Shown one piece after another: positions 27,209 to 36,349 of a stretch of 58,232 bases of DNA. How positions within the stretch are numbered: position 1 is the stretch's first letter; each line of letters begins with the position of its first letter. The stretch is from Beijerinckiaceae bacterium. Lineage in GTDB: Bacteria > Pseudomonadota > Alphaproteobacteria > Rhizobiales > Beijerinckiaceae. Below the pieces are notes generated by a model. The model saw nothing but the letters and a program-made list of their open reading frames with translations, was not told the origin of the DNA and ran no database searches. The position numbers were made by a program, and so were the translations under genes. Location of the stretch: assembly GCA_947474545.1 (NCBI GenBank), contig CANJJI010000006.1, positions 1 to 58,232 of the forward strand, given 5' to 3'.

Positions 27209-28528
27209 TCAAAAACTGTCCCGTATCCACCGCCCGACCCGCGCGATGTAGCCATCACTGCCGGTCGCCAGCAGAACGCTCGACCTCTTCGGCTCGAAAT
27301 GTTCGAGCCCCGCCACCTGCGGGTAGACCAGCAACCCGACCGACGACGCGAAGGCGGGATTTTTTGCTGATTCTGGCAGGCCCTGGACACCTAGCGGGCG
27401 GCCAATTCTCACATTGGGAGACAGGATTTTGCGCGCCGCGTCGGCCATGCCGGTGAGCTGGCTCGCGCCGCCTGTCAGCACAATGCGCAGGCCGCCCTGT
27501 GGCGCATATCCAGCTCCAATCAGGCGTTCACGCACAAGCTCCAGAATTTCCTCGACGCGAGGGCGAATGATGTGAACCAGTTGCGATTTGGCCATATGGG
27601 TGGGGTGGTTTTCATCGTCGCCAACCTGCGCGACCGAAATGGTTTCCCGCTCGTCAGACGGAGACGAAATACAGGAGCCGTAATAGGTCTTGAGTCTCTC
27701 AGCGTCCGAGATACGCAACGTCAGCCCGCGCGCGATATCCGTCGTCACGTGGTTGCCGCCAACAGCGATCCCGTCCACGTGTGACAGGCGTCCGTCACTA
27801 AAGATCGCGATCGTGGTCGTCCCGCCGCCCATGTCGATAACGGCAGTACCCATATCGGCTTCGTCCTCCACAAGCACGGAAAGCGCGGCAGAATAGGGAG
27901 AAGCAACGACAGCTTCGATTTCAAGATGACAACGTTCGACCGCCAGCATCAGATTGCGGACAGCCGCTCCATCGCAACTGGCGACATGCATGTCGGCGCC
28001 AAGTACCTCGCCGATCATGTCCCGGGGATCGCGGATGGCGCGCGTGTCATCTAGCGAATATCCAACGGGAAGCGAATGCAGAACCGTACGCCCCGGCCCT
28101 GCAGTGTAGGAGGCTGCCGCTTCGAGTACGCGATGAATTTCGTAATCGCCGACAGAACGCCCGCCGATGTTGATCTGCGCGTTGAAGCGTTGCGAACCGA
28201 GACGGCCGCCGCTCACATTTACAATGACACTCTGTGCCTGCACGCCGGCCATCCGTTCAGCAGCGTCAACCGCATGACGGATCGCGTCTTCGGCCTCTTC
28301 CATGTCGACGACGGCGCCACCCTTAAGCCCGCGTGAACGCTGGTGGCCAATGCCGAGAATACGGCAACGATGGGTGCGCCCGCGCAACATGTCCGATTGC
28401 TCGGCAGGCAGCAGCTTGGCGATCAGACAGACAATCTTCGATGTGCCGACATCAAGCACACAAAGCACAGCACTTTTGCGCGCCGGCAAGGGTTTCATAC
28501 GGGGGGTGAAGGTGTTGCGCGCATTCAT
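27209..28528 (-). CDS. ftsA: cell division actin-like protein FtsA
   Basis: Actin-fold ATPase that anchors FtsZ filaments to the membrane, 439 residues. Phosphate-binding strands are visible: CVLDVGTSKIVCLIAK near 25-40 and the VIDMGGGTTTIAIFSDG block. The IVLTGGASQLTGM nucleotide motif follows, and a C-terminal helix (RVGRWIRDSF) looks amphipathic, as the membrane anchor should. The start codon overlaps the ftsQ stop by four bases (ATGA), implying coupled translation. An in-frame ATG ten codons later is an alternative start. Confidence 0.96.
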   Translation of the reverse strand: MNARNTFTPRMKPLPARKSAVLCVLDVGTSKIVCLIAKLLPAEQSDMLRGRTHRCRILGIGHQRSRGLKGGAVVDMEEAEDAIRHAVDAAERMAGVQAQSVIVNVSGGRLGSQRFNAQINIGGRSVGDYEIHRVLEAAASYTAGPGRTVLHSLPVGYSLDDTRAIRDPRDMIGEVLGADMHVASCDGAAVRNLMLAVERCHLEIEAVVASPYSAALSVLVEDEADMGTAVIDMGGGTTTIAIFSDGRLSHVDGIAVGGNHVTTDIARGLTLRISDAERLKTYYGSCISSPSDERETISVAQVGDDENHPTHMAKSQLVHIIRPRVEEILELVRERLIGAGYAPQGGLRIVLTGGASQLTGMADAARKILSPNVRIGRPLGVQGLPESAKNPAFASSVGLLVYPQVAGLEHFEPKRSSVLLATGSDGYIARVGRWIRDSF

Positions 28529-29502
28529 GCCGCACCTCCCTTCGGCCGGGCCTTTTTCGACCGAGCTTCAAGGCGTTGTGCAGCCGCCTCTTCAGAGAGG
28601 CGAACAACAATCCGTCCGGGCATGCGCATATCAATGCTGCTGATATCCTTGTCCGGCAGTTTGGAGCTGCGCGAAAGTTCCGCCAGCCGGGCGACCGCCG
28701 CTTCTGCATCAACTTCAGGCAGCCGAATTTCAACGCCGTTGCTGAGCTTCAGATTCCAGCGCCGCTGCGCGACGAGGACGCCCGCTGTTATCCGCGATTT
28801 CAGCTCACCAGCGGCTTCGGAGATTTTCAGATAGTCGGCAACACGCTCATTGGCGCCCTCGCCAACCACAAAAGGAAGCCGCGTGAAACGCTGGTCTCGC
28901 ATCTGATCGATAGCCTTCCCGTCGGCGGCAATCACTGAGACTTCGCCATCGAGCTGCCAGAGCGCGTAAGGTACGCGCTCGGTGACGGCAATCACCAGCT
29001 GATCGGGATAAAGTTTGCGGACTGTCGCTTCCCGAACCAGCGGCAACGCCTTGATCCGCTGACGGACCGCCTGCGCATCAAGGAACAGCACTGAATCGCG
29101 TGACGTGACGCCGGAGGCATCAAGGATTTCAGCATTCTGCAATTCCGTCTGGCCGCTGATGGCCACGACAGAAACGCCGAAACCGAACAGCCGCGCGAAG
29201 ATGTCCGCGGGACGTCCGGCTTCCGCCGCGAAAGTATCAAAGTGACCGCCGCGCACAAAACCATAAGACACGGAAGCGCTGAGAAAAATGGCCGCGAGCG
29301 CTATGCCGAATCCGCGCCGCGTAACAAGATGAGTCAGATGAGCGCCAAGCGTGCGCCGGGGCGCCCGTCTGCGCAGGGCAGGACGGCGGGCAAGCTTCTG
29401 CACTGGCACATCTTGTGCCGTAGCGTCACCCTTCAGGCGCGCAGGCAGTAGCACAGCGATTGCCCCCGTCATCGATTCAAGGAGGCGTCTTCCACCATCC
29501 AT
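28525..29502 (-). CDS. ftsQ: cell division protein FtsQ
   Basis: Bitopic division protein that joins the FtsB-FtsL complex, 325 residues. A basic cytoplasmic N-terminus of about 75 residues (RRPALRRRAPRRTLG) leads to one membrane segment (FGIALAAIFLSASVSYGFV). The POTRA domain (ISGQTELQNAEILDASGV) and the FtsQ beta domain with YPDQLVIAVTERVPYALWQ follow. The ATG at 29502 has GGTGAG upstream and overlaps ddl by 34 bases. An ATG at 29472 that overlaps the ddl stop as ATGA is an equally possible start, ten codons shorter. Confidence 0.95.
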   Translation of the reverse strand: MDGGRRLLESMTGAIAVLLPARLKGDATAQDVPVQKLARRPALRRRAPRRTLGAHLTHLVTRRGFGIALAAIFLSASVSYGFVRGGHFDTFAAEAGRPADIFARLFGFGVSVVAISGQTELQNAEILDASGVTSRDSVLFLDAQAVRQRIKALPLVREATVRKLYPDQLVIAVTERVPYALWQLDGEVSVIAADGKAIDQMRDQRFTRLPFVVGEGANERVADYLKISEAAGELKSRITAGVLVAQRRWNLKLSNGVEIRLPEVDAEAAVARLAELSRSSKLPDKDISSIDMRMPGRIVVRLSEEAAAQRLEARSKKARPKGGAA

Positions 29503-30392
29503 CGAACTAGCTCACCAAAACCAAGGCCCTCATAGGCCGCGAGTTCAGGCACCAAAGAAGTCTCCGTCATGCCCGGCTGAGTGTTCACTTCCAGAACCAC
29601 AAGCTCCCCGGTCCCCCCAGGCAGATCATCGTAACGAAAGTCTGAACGGCTCACGCCCCGGCATCCCAGTGCTTTATGCGCCCTTAACGCCAACTGTTGA
29701 ATCTCGAGGTAAATATTTCCTTTAATTTCTGCCGGAAGGATGTGAATTGATCCACCTTTCGAATATTTTGCGTGGAAATCGTACCAGCCGCCGTCTGCGG
29801 CCCGGATATCGATGACCCCCAGAGCCCTGTCACCCATCACGGCGCAGGTCAGTTCGCGCCCCGCCACAAATGTCTCGGCAAGCAATTCTTCACCATAGGC
29901 CCAGTCAGCCCGGCTCAATTCCTGGGGCGGATGCTCCTGCCCATCGCGAACTATGAACACGCCATAGGACGAACCTTCAGCGATCGGCTTGAGGACATAG
30001 GGCGGAGGCAAAACATGGGCCTTGGCCGCATCGGCCCGCTTGACAACTTTGCCCTTGGGCACTGGCACACCAGCAGCGGACATCACGATCTTGGCCATCT
30101 GCTTGTTCATCGCCACGGCAGAAGCCAAGACACCAGAGTGCGTGTAGGGAATCTGCAGAATTTCCATAAGCCCCTGAATCGAGCCATCCTCGCCCGCGGG
30201 TCCATGCAGTGCGTTGAACGCAGCATCGGGTTTCAGCCTGGCCAGAACTTCGGCAACGTCCCGCTGCACATCGACCTTCGTGACCCGATAGCCCTCGCCC
30301 TCAAGCGCCTTTGCGCAGGCATTGCCCGAACGCAATGAAATTTCCCGCTCGGAGGACCAGCCACCCATCAGGACGGCAACGTGTTTGGACAT
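29469..30392 (-). CDS. ddl: D-alanine--D-alanine ligase
   Basis: ATP-grasp enzyme making the D-Ala-D-Ala end of the peptidoglycan stem peptide, 307 residues. It has HVAVLMGGWSSEREISLRSG at the N-terminus in two adjoining motifs, LHGPAGEDGSIQGL, the ATP-binding VLKPIAEGSSYGV region and the metal-binding VLEVNTQPGMTETSLVPE block near the C-terminus. All catalytic segments look intact. It precedes ftsQ as is usual. Upstream, where murB would normally adjoin, there is an inserted segment of about 2.4 kb (Bug receptor, cupin, toxin-antitoxin), so ddl may need its own promoter or depend on read-through. Confidence 0.96.
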   Translation of the reverse strand: MSKHVAVLMGGWSSEREISLRSGNACAKALEGEGYRVTKVDVQRDVAEVLARLKPDAAFNALHGPAGEDGSIQGLMEILQIPYTHSGVLASAVAMNKQMAKIVMSAAGVPVPKGKVVKRADAAKAHVLPPPYVLKPIAEGSSYGVFIVRDGQEHPPQELSRADWAYGEELLAETFVAGRELTCAVMGDRALGVIDIRAADGGWYDFHAKYSKGGSIHILPAEIKGNIYLEIQQLALRAHKALGCRGVSRSDFRYDDLPGGTGELVVLEVNTQPGMTETSLVPELAAYEGLGFGELVRWMVEDASLNR

Positions 30393-30515
30393 CAGACAGA
30401 AGCTCCGGCTCGGACTCGAAATCAGCGATTCGCTGTCTTTTGTAGGCCGGAGAGTGGAAACAGACTGTTAAGCATGAAATTGAAATTGAGCCCCGCCAGA
30501 TCGGAGCGATTCCCT

Positions 30516-30542
30516 CCTGGCCCGCGAGAAGCTGAGGCCAGG
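30516..30542. other. hairpin between Bug receptor gene and ddl
   Basis: CCTGGCC (30516-30522) pairs with GGCCAGG (30536-30542) around a 13-base loop. It lies in the 179-base gap between the inserted receptor gene and ddl. Neither strand has a T tract after it, so it is not a standard rho-independent terminator; it may slow transcription or mark the insertion junction. Confidence 0.5.
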
Positions 30543-30571
30543 GGGCACGTGCTCATTCCAGATGGAGCCGG

Positions 30572-31573
30572 TCACTCAAACGTCAGGTTGGCCGCTTTCA
30601 CGACCTGCGCATAAACATCTATTTCCGCCTCGATCTGCTTTTGGAACTGAGCAGCGGGAATATTGCCGGGAGTCACTGCCATGCCCTTGAGCTTGGCGCT
30701 GACGCCGGGATCGGCGACAGCGCGCTGAAACACCTCTTCAAGCTTTTTGGTGATGGCGGGCGGCGTACCCGTTGCCGCAAACACGCCAGACCACAATTTC
30801 GCATTGACCTCCGGAAAGCCAGCTTCCTTCATACTGGGCACATCCGGCAATTCGGGCGAGCGCTCTGAACCCGTCACCGCGATGGCGCGCACGCGGCCAT
30901 CCTTGATCTGCGGGATCGCCGGCGGGCCATCGGAAATCGCCATCAGGCACAGAGCTTGCGCGACGCATTGCACCATCTCCATGCTGCTCTTTACTGGCAA
31001 CATGACGCCTGGCATACCGGTCTTCAGCTTCAGCAACTCAGTCGTGATTGTGAATGCTGGTGAAGTGCTGGCGTAGGTCGATTTGTCCGGATTTGCCTTC
31101 GCATAAGCCACAAGCTCGGCCACGGTTTTTGGCGGCAATTGGACCGGACTGACCAGTATCAGCGGAAAATCCGCGATCATCGCAAGCGCAATGAAATTCT
31201 TGGTGGGATGATAATTGAGCTTCGGCCACACGGCAGCAGCGATAGACATCACACCGCTCGCTCCAATAAACAGCGTGTAGCCATCGGCTGGCTGGCCGAC
31301 GACAAATTCTGCCGCTACGCGCCCCGCCGCCGCAGGCCTGTTCTCGACGATAATCTGCTGACCCAGAAACTCCGAGGCCTTGGCGCCAACCAGCCGTCCA
31401 AAGATGTCATTCCCGCCCCCTGCGGCAAACGGCACGATCAAACGAATGGCGCGATTGGGATAATTACCGGCGTCCTGCGCGCGCGCGGGGAAGGCTGCAG
31501 CTCCAAGCAAACCGGCAATCAGACCTGCGCCAAACGCCGGCCGCGCAAACGACATCATTTTCGAAACGTTCAT
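30572..31573 (-). CDS. Bug/TctC-family periplasmic solute-binding receptor
   Basis: Third Bug/TctC-type receptor in the window, 333 residues. A strong GGGAGG site lies six bases before the ATG. The signal peptide ends Pro-Ala-Arg-Ala-Gln. The mature protein has the classic Bug start YPNRAIRLIVPFAAGGGNDI and VENRPAAAG, and is closer to the standard Bug type than to the two receptors at the left of the window. No TctA/TctB genes are nearby. It lies between murB and ddl in the middle of the dcw cluster, together with a cupin gene 134 bases upstream, which is an unusual place for a transport gene. Ligand unknown. Confidence 0.88.
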   Translation of the reverse strand: MNVSKMMSFARPAFGAGLIAGLLGAAAFPARAQDAGNYPNRAIRLIVPFAAGGGNDIFGRLVGAKASEFLGQQIIVENRPAAAGRVAAEFVVGQPADGYTLFIGASGVMSIAAAVWPKLNYHPTKNFIALAMIADFPLILVSPVQLPPKTVAELVAYAKANPDKSTYASTSPAFTITTELLKLKTGMPGVMLPVKSSMEMVQCVAQALCLMAISDGPPAIPQIKDGRVRAIAVTGSERSPELPDVPSMKEAGFPEVNAKLWSGVFAATGTPPAITKKLEEVFQRAVADPGVSAKLKGMAVTPGNIPAAQFQKQIEAEIDVYAQVVKAANLTFE

Positions 31574-31707
31574 ATATCCCTCCCATGTATCAACGCCCCA
31601 TTGTTGTAGAAACCGGTGCGCTTATCTTCAGATGTTAAATCGTTTGCCGGAAAAGTGGAACCCGCAACCGTGGCAGCCCGGGCCTGTCTGATCTTCCAGC
31701 ACCGCAC

Positions 31708-32172
31708 TTACCCCCGGTGTACCGGATCAAGCCACAGCACTGTCTCCGGTTTCTCCACCGGCTCGATATCGAGATTGACCGCTGTCGCCTGCCCATCCGA
31801 ACGCACGAGCACGCATTCCAGCGTTTCATCCGGCGAAGCGTTGATTTCCTGATGCGGTACATAGGGCGGCACAAAGATGAAATCCCCCGGTCCGGCCTCC
31901 GCCGTAAATTCCAGAGCCTCACCCCAGCGCATGCGTGCCTTGCCCTTCACAACGTAAATCACGCTTTCCAGCGCGCCGTGATGATGCGCACCTGTCTTGG
32001 CATTGGCATGAATATGCACCGTTCCTGCCCACAGCTTTTGCGCGCCAGCGCGGGCAAAATCAATGGCGGCTGCCCGGTTCATGCCCGGCGTCTGCGGCGT
32101 ATTCGTATCGAGTTGATCTGCGCGAATGACACGAATGCCATCATGTTTCCATTTGGGGTCGGAGTTGGTCAT
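31708..32172 (-). CDS. single-domain cupin protein
   Basis: Cupin beta-barrel protein, 154 residues. The first cupin motif is GTVHIHANAKTGAHHHGALESVIYVVKG, read here as HIHAN and AHHHGALE, with His and Glu metal ligands. The second motif is PGDFIFVPPYVPHQEINA with the closing His. The end (EPVEKPETVLWLDPVHRG) is polar. An AGGAG site lies seven bases before the ATG, which is 20 bases past the end of the decayed toxin frame. Proteins of this kind include small dioxygenases, isomerases and sensors, so the reaction cannot be named. With the downstream Bug receptor it may form a small uptake-and-conversion unit. Confidence 0.85.
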   Translation of the reverse strand: MTNSDPKWKHDGIRVIRADQLDTNTPQTPGMNRAAAIDFARAGAQKLWAGTVHIHANAKTGAHHHGALESVIYVVKGKARMRWGEALEFTAEAGPGDFIFVPPYVPHQEINASPDETLECVLVRSDGQATAVNLDIEPVEKPETVLWLDPVHRG

Positions 32173-32191
32173 TCTATTGCTCCTGCCTTAT

Positions 32192-32563
32192 CTAATTTCT
32201 TGAGTTACCTAGAAACGATTTGATCCGCAAAACGACCACTTTCGTTTCCTTGACGCCCAGCTGTCCTATCCGCTGAATGATATGGGAAGGCTCTACGGCA
32301 GCAATCTTTACTGGCCGAACGAGGCACGGGACTCACAATCCGCATTGTGAATGATTCAGAATTGGCACATCATGCACCATGGCGCTTTGCCTTGCGCTGG
32401 TGATCATCACAATCCATACGACACCCTCACGCGACAGGGACGCATTCGACATTACCATCGCAGGACGCCGCTTTTCCGCGAGCTTGTCGGAGAACGGAAA
32501 CGGCACGACGGCCACATCGCCGCTCTTCAGATCGTTTGGTTCAAAGATCGGCAAAGACTTCAT
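32192..32563 (-). pseudogene. MazF/PemK-type toxin interrupted by an in-frame stop
   Basis: The intact frame gives 76 residues beginning with FEPNDLKSGDVAVVPFPFSD and RRPAMVMS, the usual start of a MazF/PemK endoribonuclease. It then meets TGA at 32335-32333, directly after CGL. Beyond the stop the same frame continues for 46 residues with family-like sequence (VPCLVRPVKIAAVEPSHIIQ, then RIGQLG) and ends at TAG 32194-32192. The total of about 123 residues is normal for the family. So a single nonsense codon has removed the C-terminal third. A sequencing error is the main alternative. It overlaps its antitoxin by 23 bases, as working pairs do. Confidence 0.8.
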
Positions 32564-32777
32564 CTTCCTCTACACTGGCCCATTCTGAAAATGCAGTAAA
32601 AGGAACATCTTCGATCAAAGGGCCGCTCTTTTCCATGTAAACGCCTTTGTCATCTATCCGGTAACGGATCCTGTCGCCGGGACAAATCAGCAACTTGTCA
32701 CGAACCTCGCGCGGCAAAACAGTCTGGCTTTTCACAGAAACTTTTGAATAGAAGACCGGCGGTTTGGCTTTGGGCAT
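32541..32777 (-). CDS. AbrB/MazE-type antitoxin
   Basis: The 78-residue protein has a SpoVT-AbrB swapped-hairpin DNA-binding domain: SKVSVKSQTVLPREVRDKLLICPGD is visible as KVSVKSQTVLPREVR and LLICPGDRIRY. An acidic C-terminal tail (EWASVEEDEVFADL) should wrap the toxin. GGAGAG lies four bases before the ATG. It overlaps the following toxin frame by 23 bases. It looks intact, whereas the toxin is broken, so it may persist only as a DNA-binding protein for its own promoter. Confidence 0.85.
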   Translation of the reverse strand: MPKAKPPVFYSKVSVKSQTVLPREVRDKLLICPGDRIRYRIDDKGVYMEKSGPLIEDVPFTAFSEWASVEEDEVFADL

Positions 32778-32849
32778 ACCACTCTCCGCAAGAATAAGAT
32801 TTACAATCTTATTACCCTACCACCTTACGAACAAGCGCCGATATCGGCC

Positions 32850-33773
32850 TTACGGCTTCACCCCAATTCTCCTAATCTCCCACCGCAAATCCACGCCACT
32901 GTTTTCCTTCACCCGGCGGCGCACTTCTTCGCCCAGACTTTCGATGTCCGCAGCGGTCGCCTTGCCGCGATTGATGAGGAAATTGCAGTGCATCTCGCTC
33001 ACCTGCGCATCGCCCACAATCAACCCCCGGCAACCCGCGGCATCGACGACTTTCCAGGCGCTTTGCGGCTTGGGATTGGCGAATGTCGAGCCACCGGTCT
33101 TCTCCCGGATTGGCTGGGATTCCTCGCGCTTGCGGGTGATTTCGTCCATACGCGCAAGAATATTCTCTTTCGTGTCCGGCTTTCCCTGAAACAACGCGCT
33201 GGTGAAAATCACATCTTCCGGCGCTTCGCAGTGCCGGTAGGAAAAGCCCATTTCATCATGTGTGAAAGTACGAATATTGCCAGCGCGATCGACGCCGCGC
33301 ACGTCCACAAGCACATCAGTCGTCTCACCGCCATGCGCACCAGCGTTCATGCGCAATGCGCCTCCAAGCGATCCGGGAATGCCGCAATAGAATTCCAGCC
33401 CAGCGACGCCCTTTTCGGCGAGCTCGCGCGCAAATTTCTGATCGGGCACCGCTGTTCCCACACGCACACGATAGCCGTCGAGAAACTCGATTTCACCGAA
33501 AGCCCGCCCACCCAACCGGATGGTGACGCCGGGGACGCCGCCATCCCTGACGATCAGATTGGAGCCAAGCCCGATGATCGTGACGGGAATATCACGTGGC
33601 AGATGCCTAAGGAAATAAGAAAGATCGGTTTCATCTGCTGGCAAAAACAGAACCTGCGCCGGCCCTCCCACGCGAAACCACGTGAACGGCGCCAGCGCCT
33701 GGTTCGCGGCCATCCGGCCACGCAATTCAGGCATTCTTGCAGTAAGTTCAGCAGTGATATCGGGAAAGCTCAT
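32850..33773 (-). CDS. murB: UDP-N-acetylenolpyruvoylglucosamine reductase
   Basis: FAD enzyme reducing enolpyruvyl-UDP-GlcNAc to UDP-N-acetylmuramic acid, 307 residues. It shows [16 protein letters not shown], the FAD-binding [43 protein letters not shown], the FSYRHCEAP segment and the [23 protein letters not shown] block with the catalytic Ser. The length and motifs fit the short type IIa enzymes. It starts three bases after the murC stop. Downstream the usual neighbour ddl is displaced by the inserted segment. Confidence 0.96.
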   Translation of the reverse strand: MSFPDITAELTARMPELRGRMAANQALAPFTWFRVGGPAQVLFLPADETDLSYFLRHLPRDIPVTIIGLGSNLIVRDGGVPGVTIRLGGRAFGEIEFLDGYRVRVGTAVPDQKFARELAEKGVAGLEFYCGIPGSLGGALRMNAGAHGGETTDVLVDVRGVDRAGNIRTFTHDEMGFSYRHCEAPEDVIFTSALFQGKPDTKENILARMDEITRKREESQPIREKTGGSTFANPKPQSAWKVVDAAGCRGLIVGDAQVSEMHCNFLINRGKATAADIESLGEEVRRRVKENSGVDLRWEIRRIGVKP

Positions 33774-33776
33774 GGC

Positions 33777-35189
33777 TTAGTGCTCGCGTGGCAGCGCAGC
33801 AAGTTCACCCGGCAGGTTCGCAGCCCATTGCGTGATATTGCCCGCGCCAAGGCAGACGACGTAATCGCCTTCGGTTGCAATATCTCCGATTGTTTTGGCC
33901 AGAACTGCAGGCGACTCCAGCCCGATGACGCGCCGGTGTCCATGCGCCTTGATAGCAGCCACAAGATGATCCCGGTCAATGCCCTCAATCGGAGCTTCGC
34001 CCGCTGCATAGACATCCGCGACTACAACGAAATCAGCGTCGTTGAAACATGACGCGAAATCATTGAACAACGATTGCAGACGCGTATAGCGATGGGGTTG
34101 AACAATCGCGATGACTTTCGCTTTCGTCGAAGCGCGCGCCGCTTTCAGAACAGCAGCAATCTCGACGGGATGATGGCCATAGTCATCGAATATCAGCGCA
34201 CCGTTCCACTCGCCCACGCGTGTAAACCGCCGCTTGACGCCGCCAAACGAAGCCAGAGATTTGCGGATCGTATCGGCATCGACGCCAAGTTCATGGGCCA
34301 CTGCAATCGCGGCCGTCGCATTCAGCGCATTGTGATGGCCCGGCATCGGTAGTTCGAGATTCTGGATAAACGTTGCGTTGGACGAAATGCGGTCGCGCAC
34401 CAGCACATTGAAACGCGAACGTCCGCCTTCCAGATTCACATCCATCAACCGCACATCAGCTTGCGGATTTTCGCCATAAGTGATCACGCGCCGATCCTCG
34501 ATCCGTCCGACAAGTTCCTGAACAGTCGGATGATCCGTGCACATCACGGCAAAGCCATAGAAGGGCAGATTTTCGACAAGCGCCCGAAACGCGGCCTTGA
34601 TCGCATCAAAGGTCTTGAAATGATCGAGATGTTCTGGATCGATATTCGTGACAACGGCGATGTCTGCTGGAAGCTTCAGAAAAGTGCCGTCGCTTTCATC
34701 CGCCTCAACCACCATCCACTCGCCTTCACCCAGGCGCGCATTGGTGCCGTAGGCATTAATGATACCGCCGTTGATAACAGTCGGATCGAGGTTCGCACCA
34801 TCCAGCAAAGTCGCCACTAGCGAAGTCGTCGTCGTCTTGCCGTGCGTGCCTGCGACGGCAACTGAGCGCTTGATACGCATGAGTTCAGCCAGCATCTCTG
34901 CCCGGCGCACGACGGGAATACGTTTTTCACGCGCCATCGCAAGTTCCGGATTATCGCGGCGAATTGCGGTGGACACGACAACTACTTCAGCTTCACCCAG
35001 GTTCTTCCCATCGTGACCGATAAAGACCTTCGCGCCACGTTCGCGCAAACGCAGCACATTGGCGTTTTCGCTCGCATCCGAGCCCTGCACACGATAGCCT
35101 TGATTGAGCAAAACTTCTGCAATTCCGGACATGCCGATGCCGCCAATGCCAACAAAGTGGATGGGGCCAAGTTCGCGCGGCAATTTCAT
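33777..35189 (-). CDS. murC: UDP-N-acetylmuramate--L-alanine ligase
   Basis: Mur ligase adding L-Ala to UDP-MurNAc, 470 residues from the ATG at 35189, which follows GGAG nine bases upstream. The frame is open to 35390 but the extra 67 residues overlap murG and have no family character. Motifs: the UDP-binding [13 protein letters not shown] at about 10-22, ATP-binding GTHGKTT at 114-120, then [21 protein letters not shown] and DDYGHHPVE. It is complete and follows murG by 62 bases. Confidence 0.97.
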   Translation of the reverse strand: MKLPRELGPIHFVGIGGIGMSGIAEVLLNQGYRVQGSDASENANVLRLRERGAKVFIGHDGKNLGEAEVVVVSTAIRRDNPELAMAREKRIPVVRRAEMLAELMRIKRSVAVAGTHGKTTTTSLVATLLDGANLDPTVINGGIINAYGTNARLGEGEWMVVEADESDGTFLKLPADIAVVTNIDPEHLDHFKTFDAIKAAFRALVENLPFYGFAVMCTDHPTVQELVGRIEDRRVITYGENPQADVRLMDVNLEGGRSRFNVLVRDRISSNATFIQNLELPMPGHHNALNATAAIAVAHELGVDADTIRKSLASFGGVKRRFTRVGEWNGALIFDDYGHHPVEIAAVLKAARASTKAKVIAIVQPHRYTRLQSLFNDFASCFNDADFVVVADVYAAGEAPIEGIDRDHLVAAIKAHGHRRVIGLESPAVLAKTIGDIATEGDYVVCLGAGNITQWAANLPGELAALPREH

Positions 35190-35251
35190 TTCGGACAACT
35201 CCGTGGACAGATCGCCAGCGCGAAAAATTAACGCACACCGCACCGGCAAAG

Positions 35252-36349
35252 CTATATCCCGGCAACCTCGCAGACGAGATCGGCGAGCCTTGCGGCCGCA
35301 TCGGGGATTCCGGCGCTCTTGGCCGCTTCCGCCCGCGCCGTCAACCCCTCCATGCGGCCCAATACCCGCGTCAACGATGCCGCGAGCCATTCCACGGTGA
35401 AATCACTCTGCCGGACCACTTCCACCGCGCCTGTCTTTGCCAGATGCGCCGCATTGGCTGCCTGATCCTGATCCAGCGCAAAGGGAAACGGCACCAGGAT
35501 CGCCGGACGGCCGATAACCGCCAGTTCGGACACTGTCGATGCGCCCGATCGCGCGATGACCAGATGCGCCCAGCCAATTCGCGCCGGAAGATCGCCAAAG
35601 AACGGCGCGACTTCGGCGTTCATGCCAAGCGCATTGTAGGCTTCGCGCACGCGTGCTTCATCTTCCCCACGCGCCTGTTGCACAATATCTAGACGCTCAC
35701 GCATCACCGGCGCCATCGCCGCGATTGCTGCCGGTACTATGTCGGACATCACCTTTGCGCCCTGCGAGCCACCCGTAACGAGCACCCGTAAACGGCCAGA
35801 TTGCGTCTCTGGAAAGGTCAATCGTGCCGCTTCGATCACTGAGGGACGAACGGGATTGCCCGTGTGCGTCACTTTAGCCGCGTTGGCGGCATCAACGCCG
35901 CCCAATTCAGGAAAACCCGTCGCGATACGATTAACCCTGCCCGCAAGAAATTTGTTCGCACGGCCCATCACCGCATTTTGTTCGTGCAGGATTGAGGGCG
36001 TACCCAGCATCGTTGCCGCCATCACCGGGGGCACTGTGGGATAACCGCCAAAACCAACGACACACAGAGGTTTTGTGCGTTTGATAATACCGCGCGCTGT
36101 CAGCGTGCCGCGTCCCAATTGCAACGCGGCCAGAACTTTCGAAACCATTCCGCCGCCCGTTGGCGTCGCAGCAGGTATAGTGTGGATTTCACGTGCCGGA
36201 AAGGATGCGCCATATCTGATAGCACGTTCATCCGTTGCAAGCTCCACCGCAATGCCACGGCGTTGCAACTCTTCACTGAGCGCCTGCGCAGGGAAAAGAT
36301 GTCCGCCCGTTCCGCCAGCGGCAACGAGAACAGCTCTGTCGCCACTCAT
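35252..36349 (-). CDS. murG: lipid II synthase MurG
   Basis: Glycosyltransferase that adds GlcNAc to lipid I at the inner face of the membrane, 365 residues. It has the Gly-rich [15 protein letters not shown] at 11-25, [29 protein letters not shown], the second Gly-rich VTGGSQGA and the UDP-GlcNAc site [24 protein letters not shown]. Its start overlaps the ftsW stop by four bases (ATGA), indicating translational coupling. Confidence 0.97.
   Translation of the reverse strand: MSGDRAVLVAAGGTGGHLFPAQALSEELQRRGIAVELATDERAIRYGASFPAREIHTIPAATPTGGGMVSKVLAALQLGRGTLTARGIIKRTKPLCVVGFGGYPTVPPVMAATMLGTPSILHEQNAVMGRANKFLAGRVNRIATGFPELGGVDAANAAKVTHTGNPVRPSVIEAARLTFPETQSGRLRVLVTGGSQGAKVMSDIVPAAIAAMAPVMRERLDIVQQARGEDEARVREAYNALGMNAEVAPFFGDLPARIGWAHLVIARSGASTVSELAVIGRPAILVPFPFALDQDQAANAAHLAKTGAVEVVRQSDFTVEWLAASLTRVLGRMEGLTARAEAAKSAGIPDAAARLADLVCEVAGI

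Noticed and set aside
31620-31707. Intergenic mobile repeat containing TTGCCGGAAAAGTGGAACC
   Set aside because: It recalls a repeat type common in some alphaproteobacteria, but only one partial copy is in the window and it shows no clear inverted ends.
32988-34052. 354-codon plus-strand frame across murB and murC
   Set aside because: Spans two well-defined minus-strand genes and has the composition of a shadow frame.
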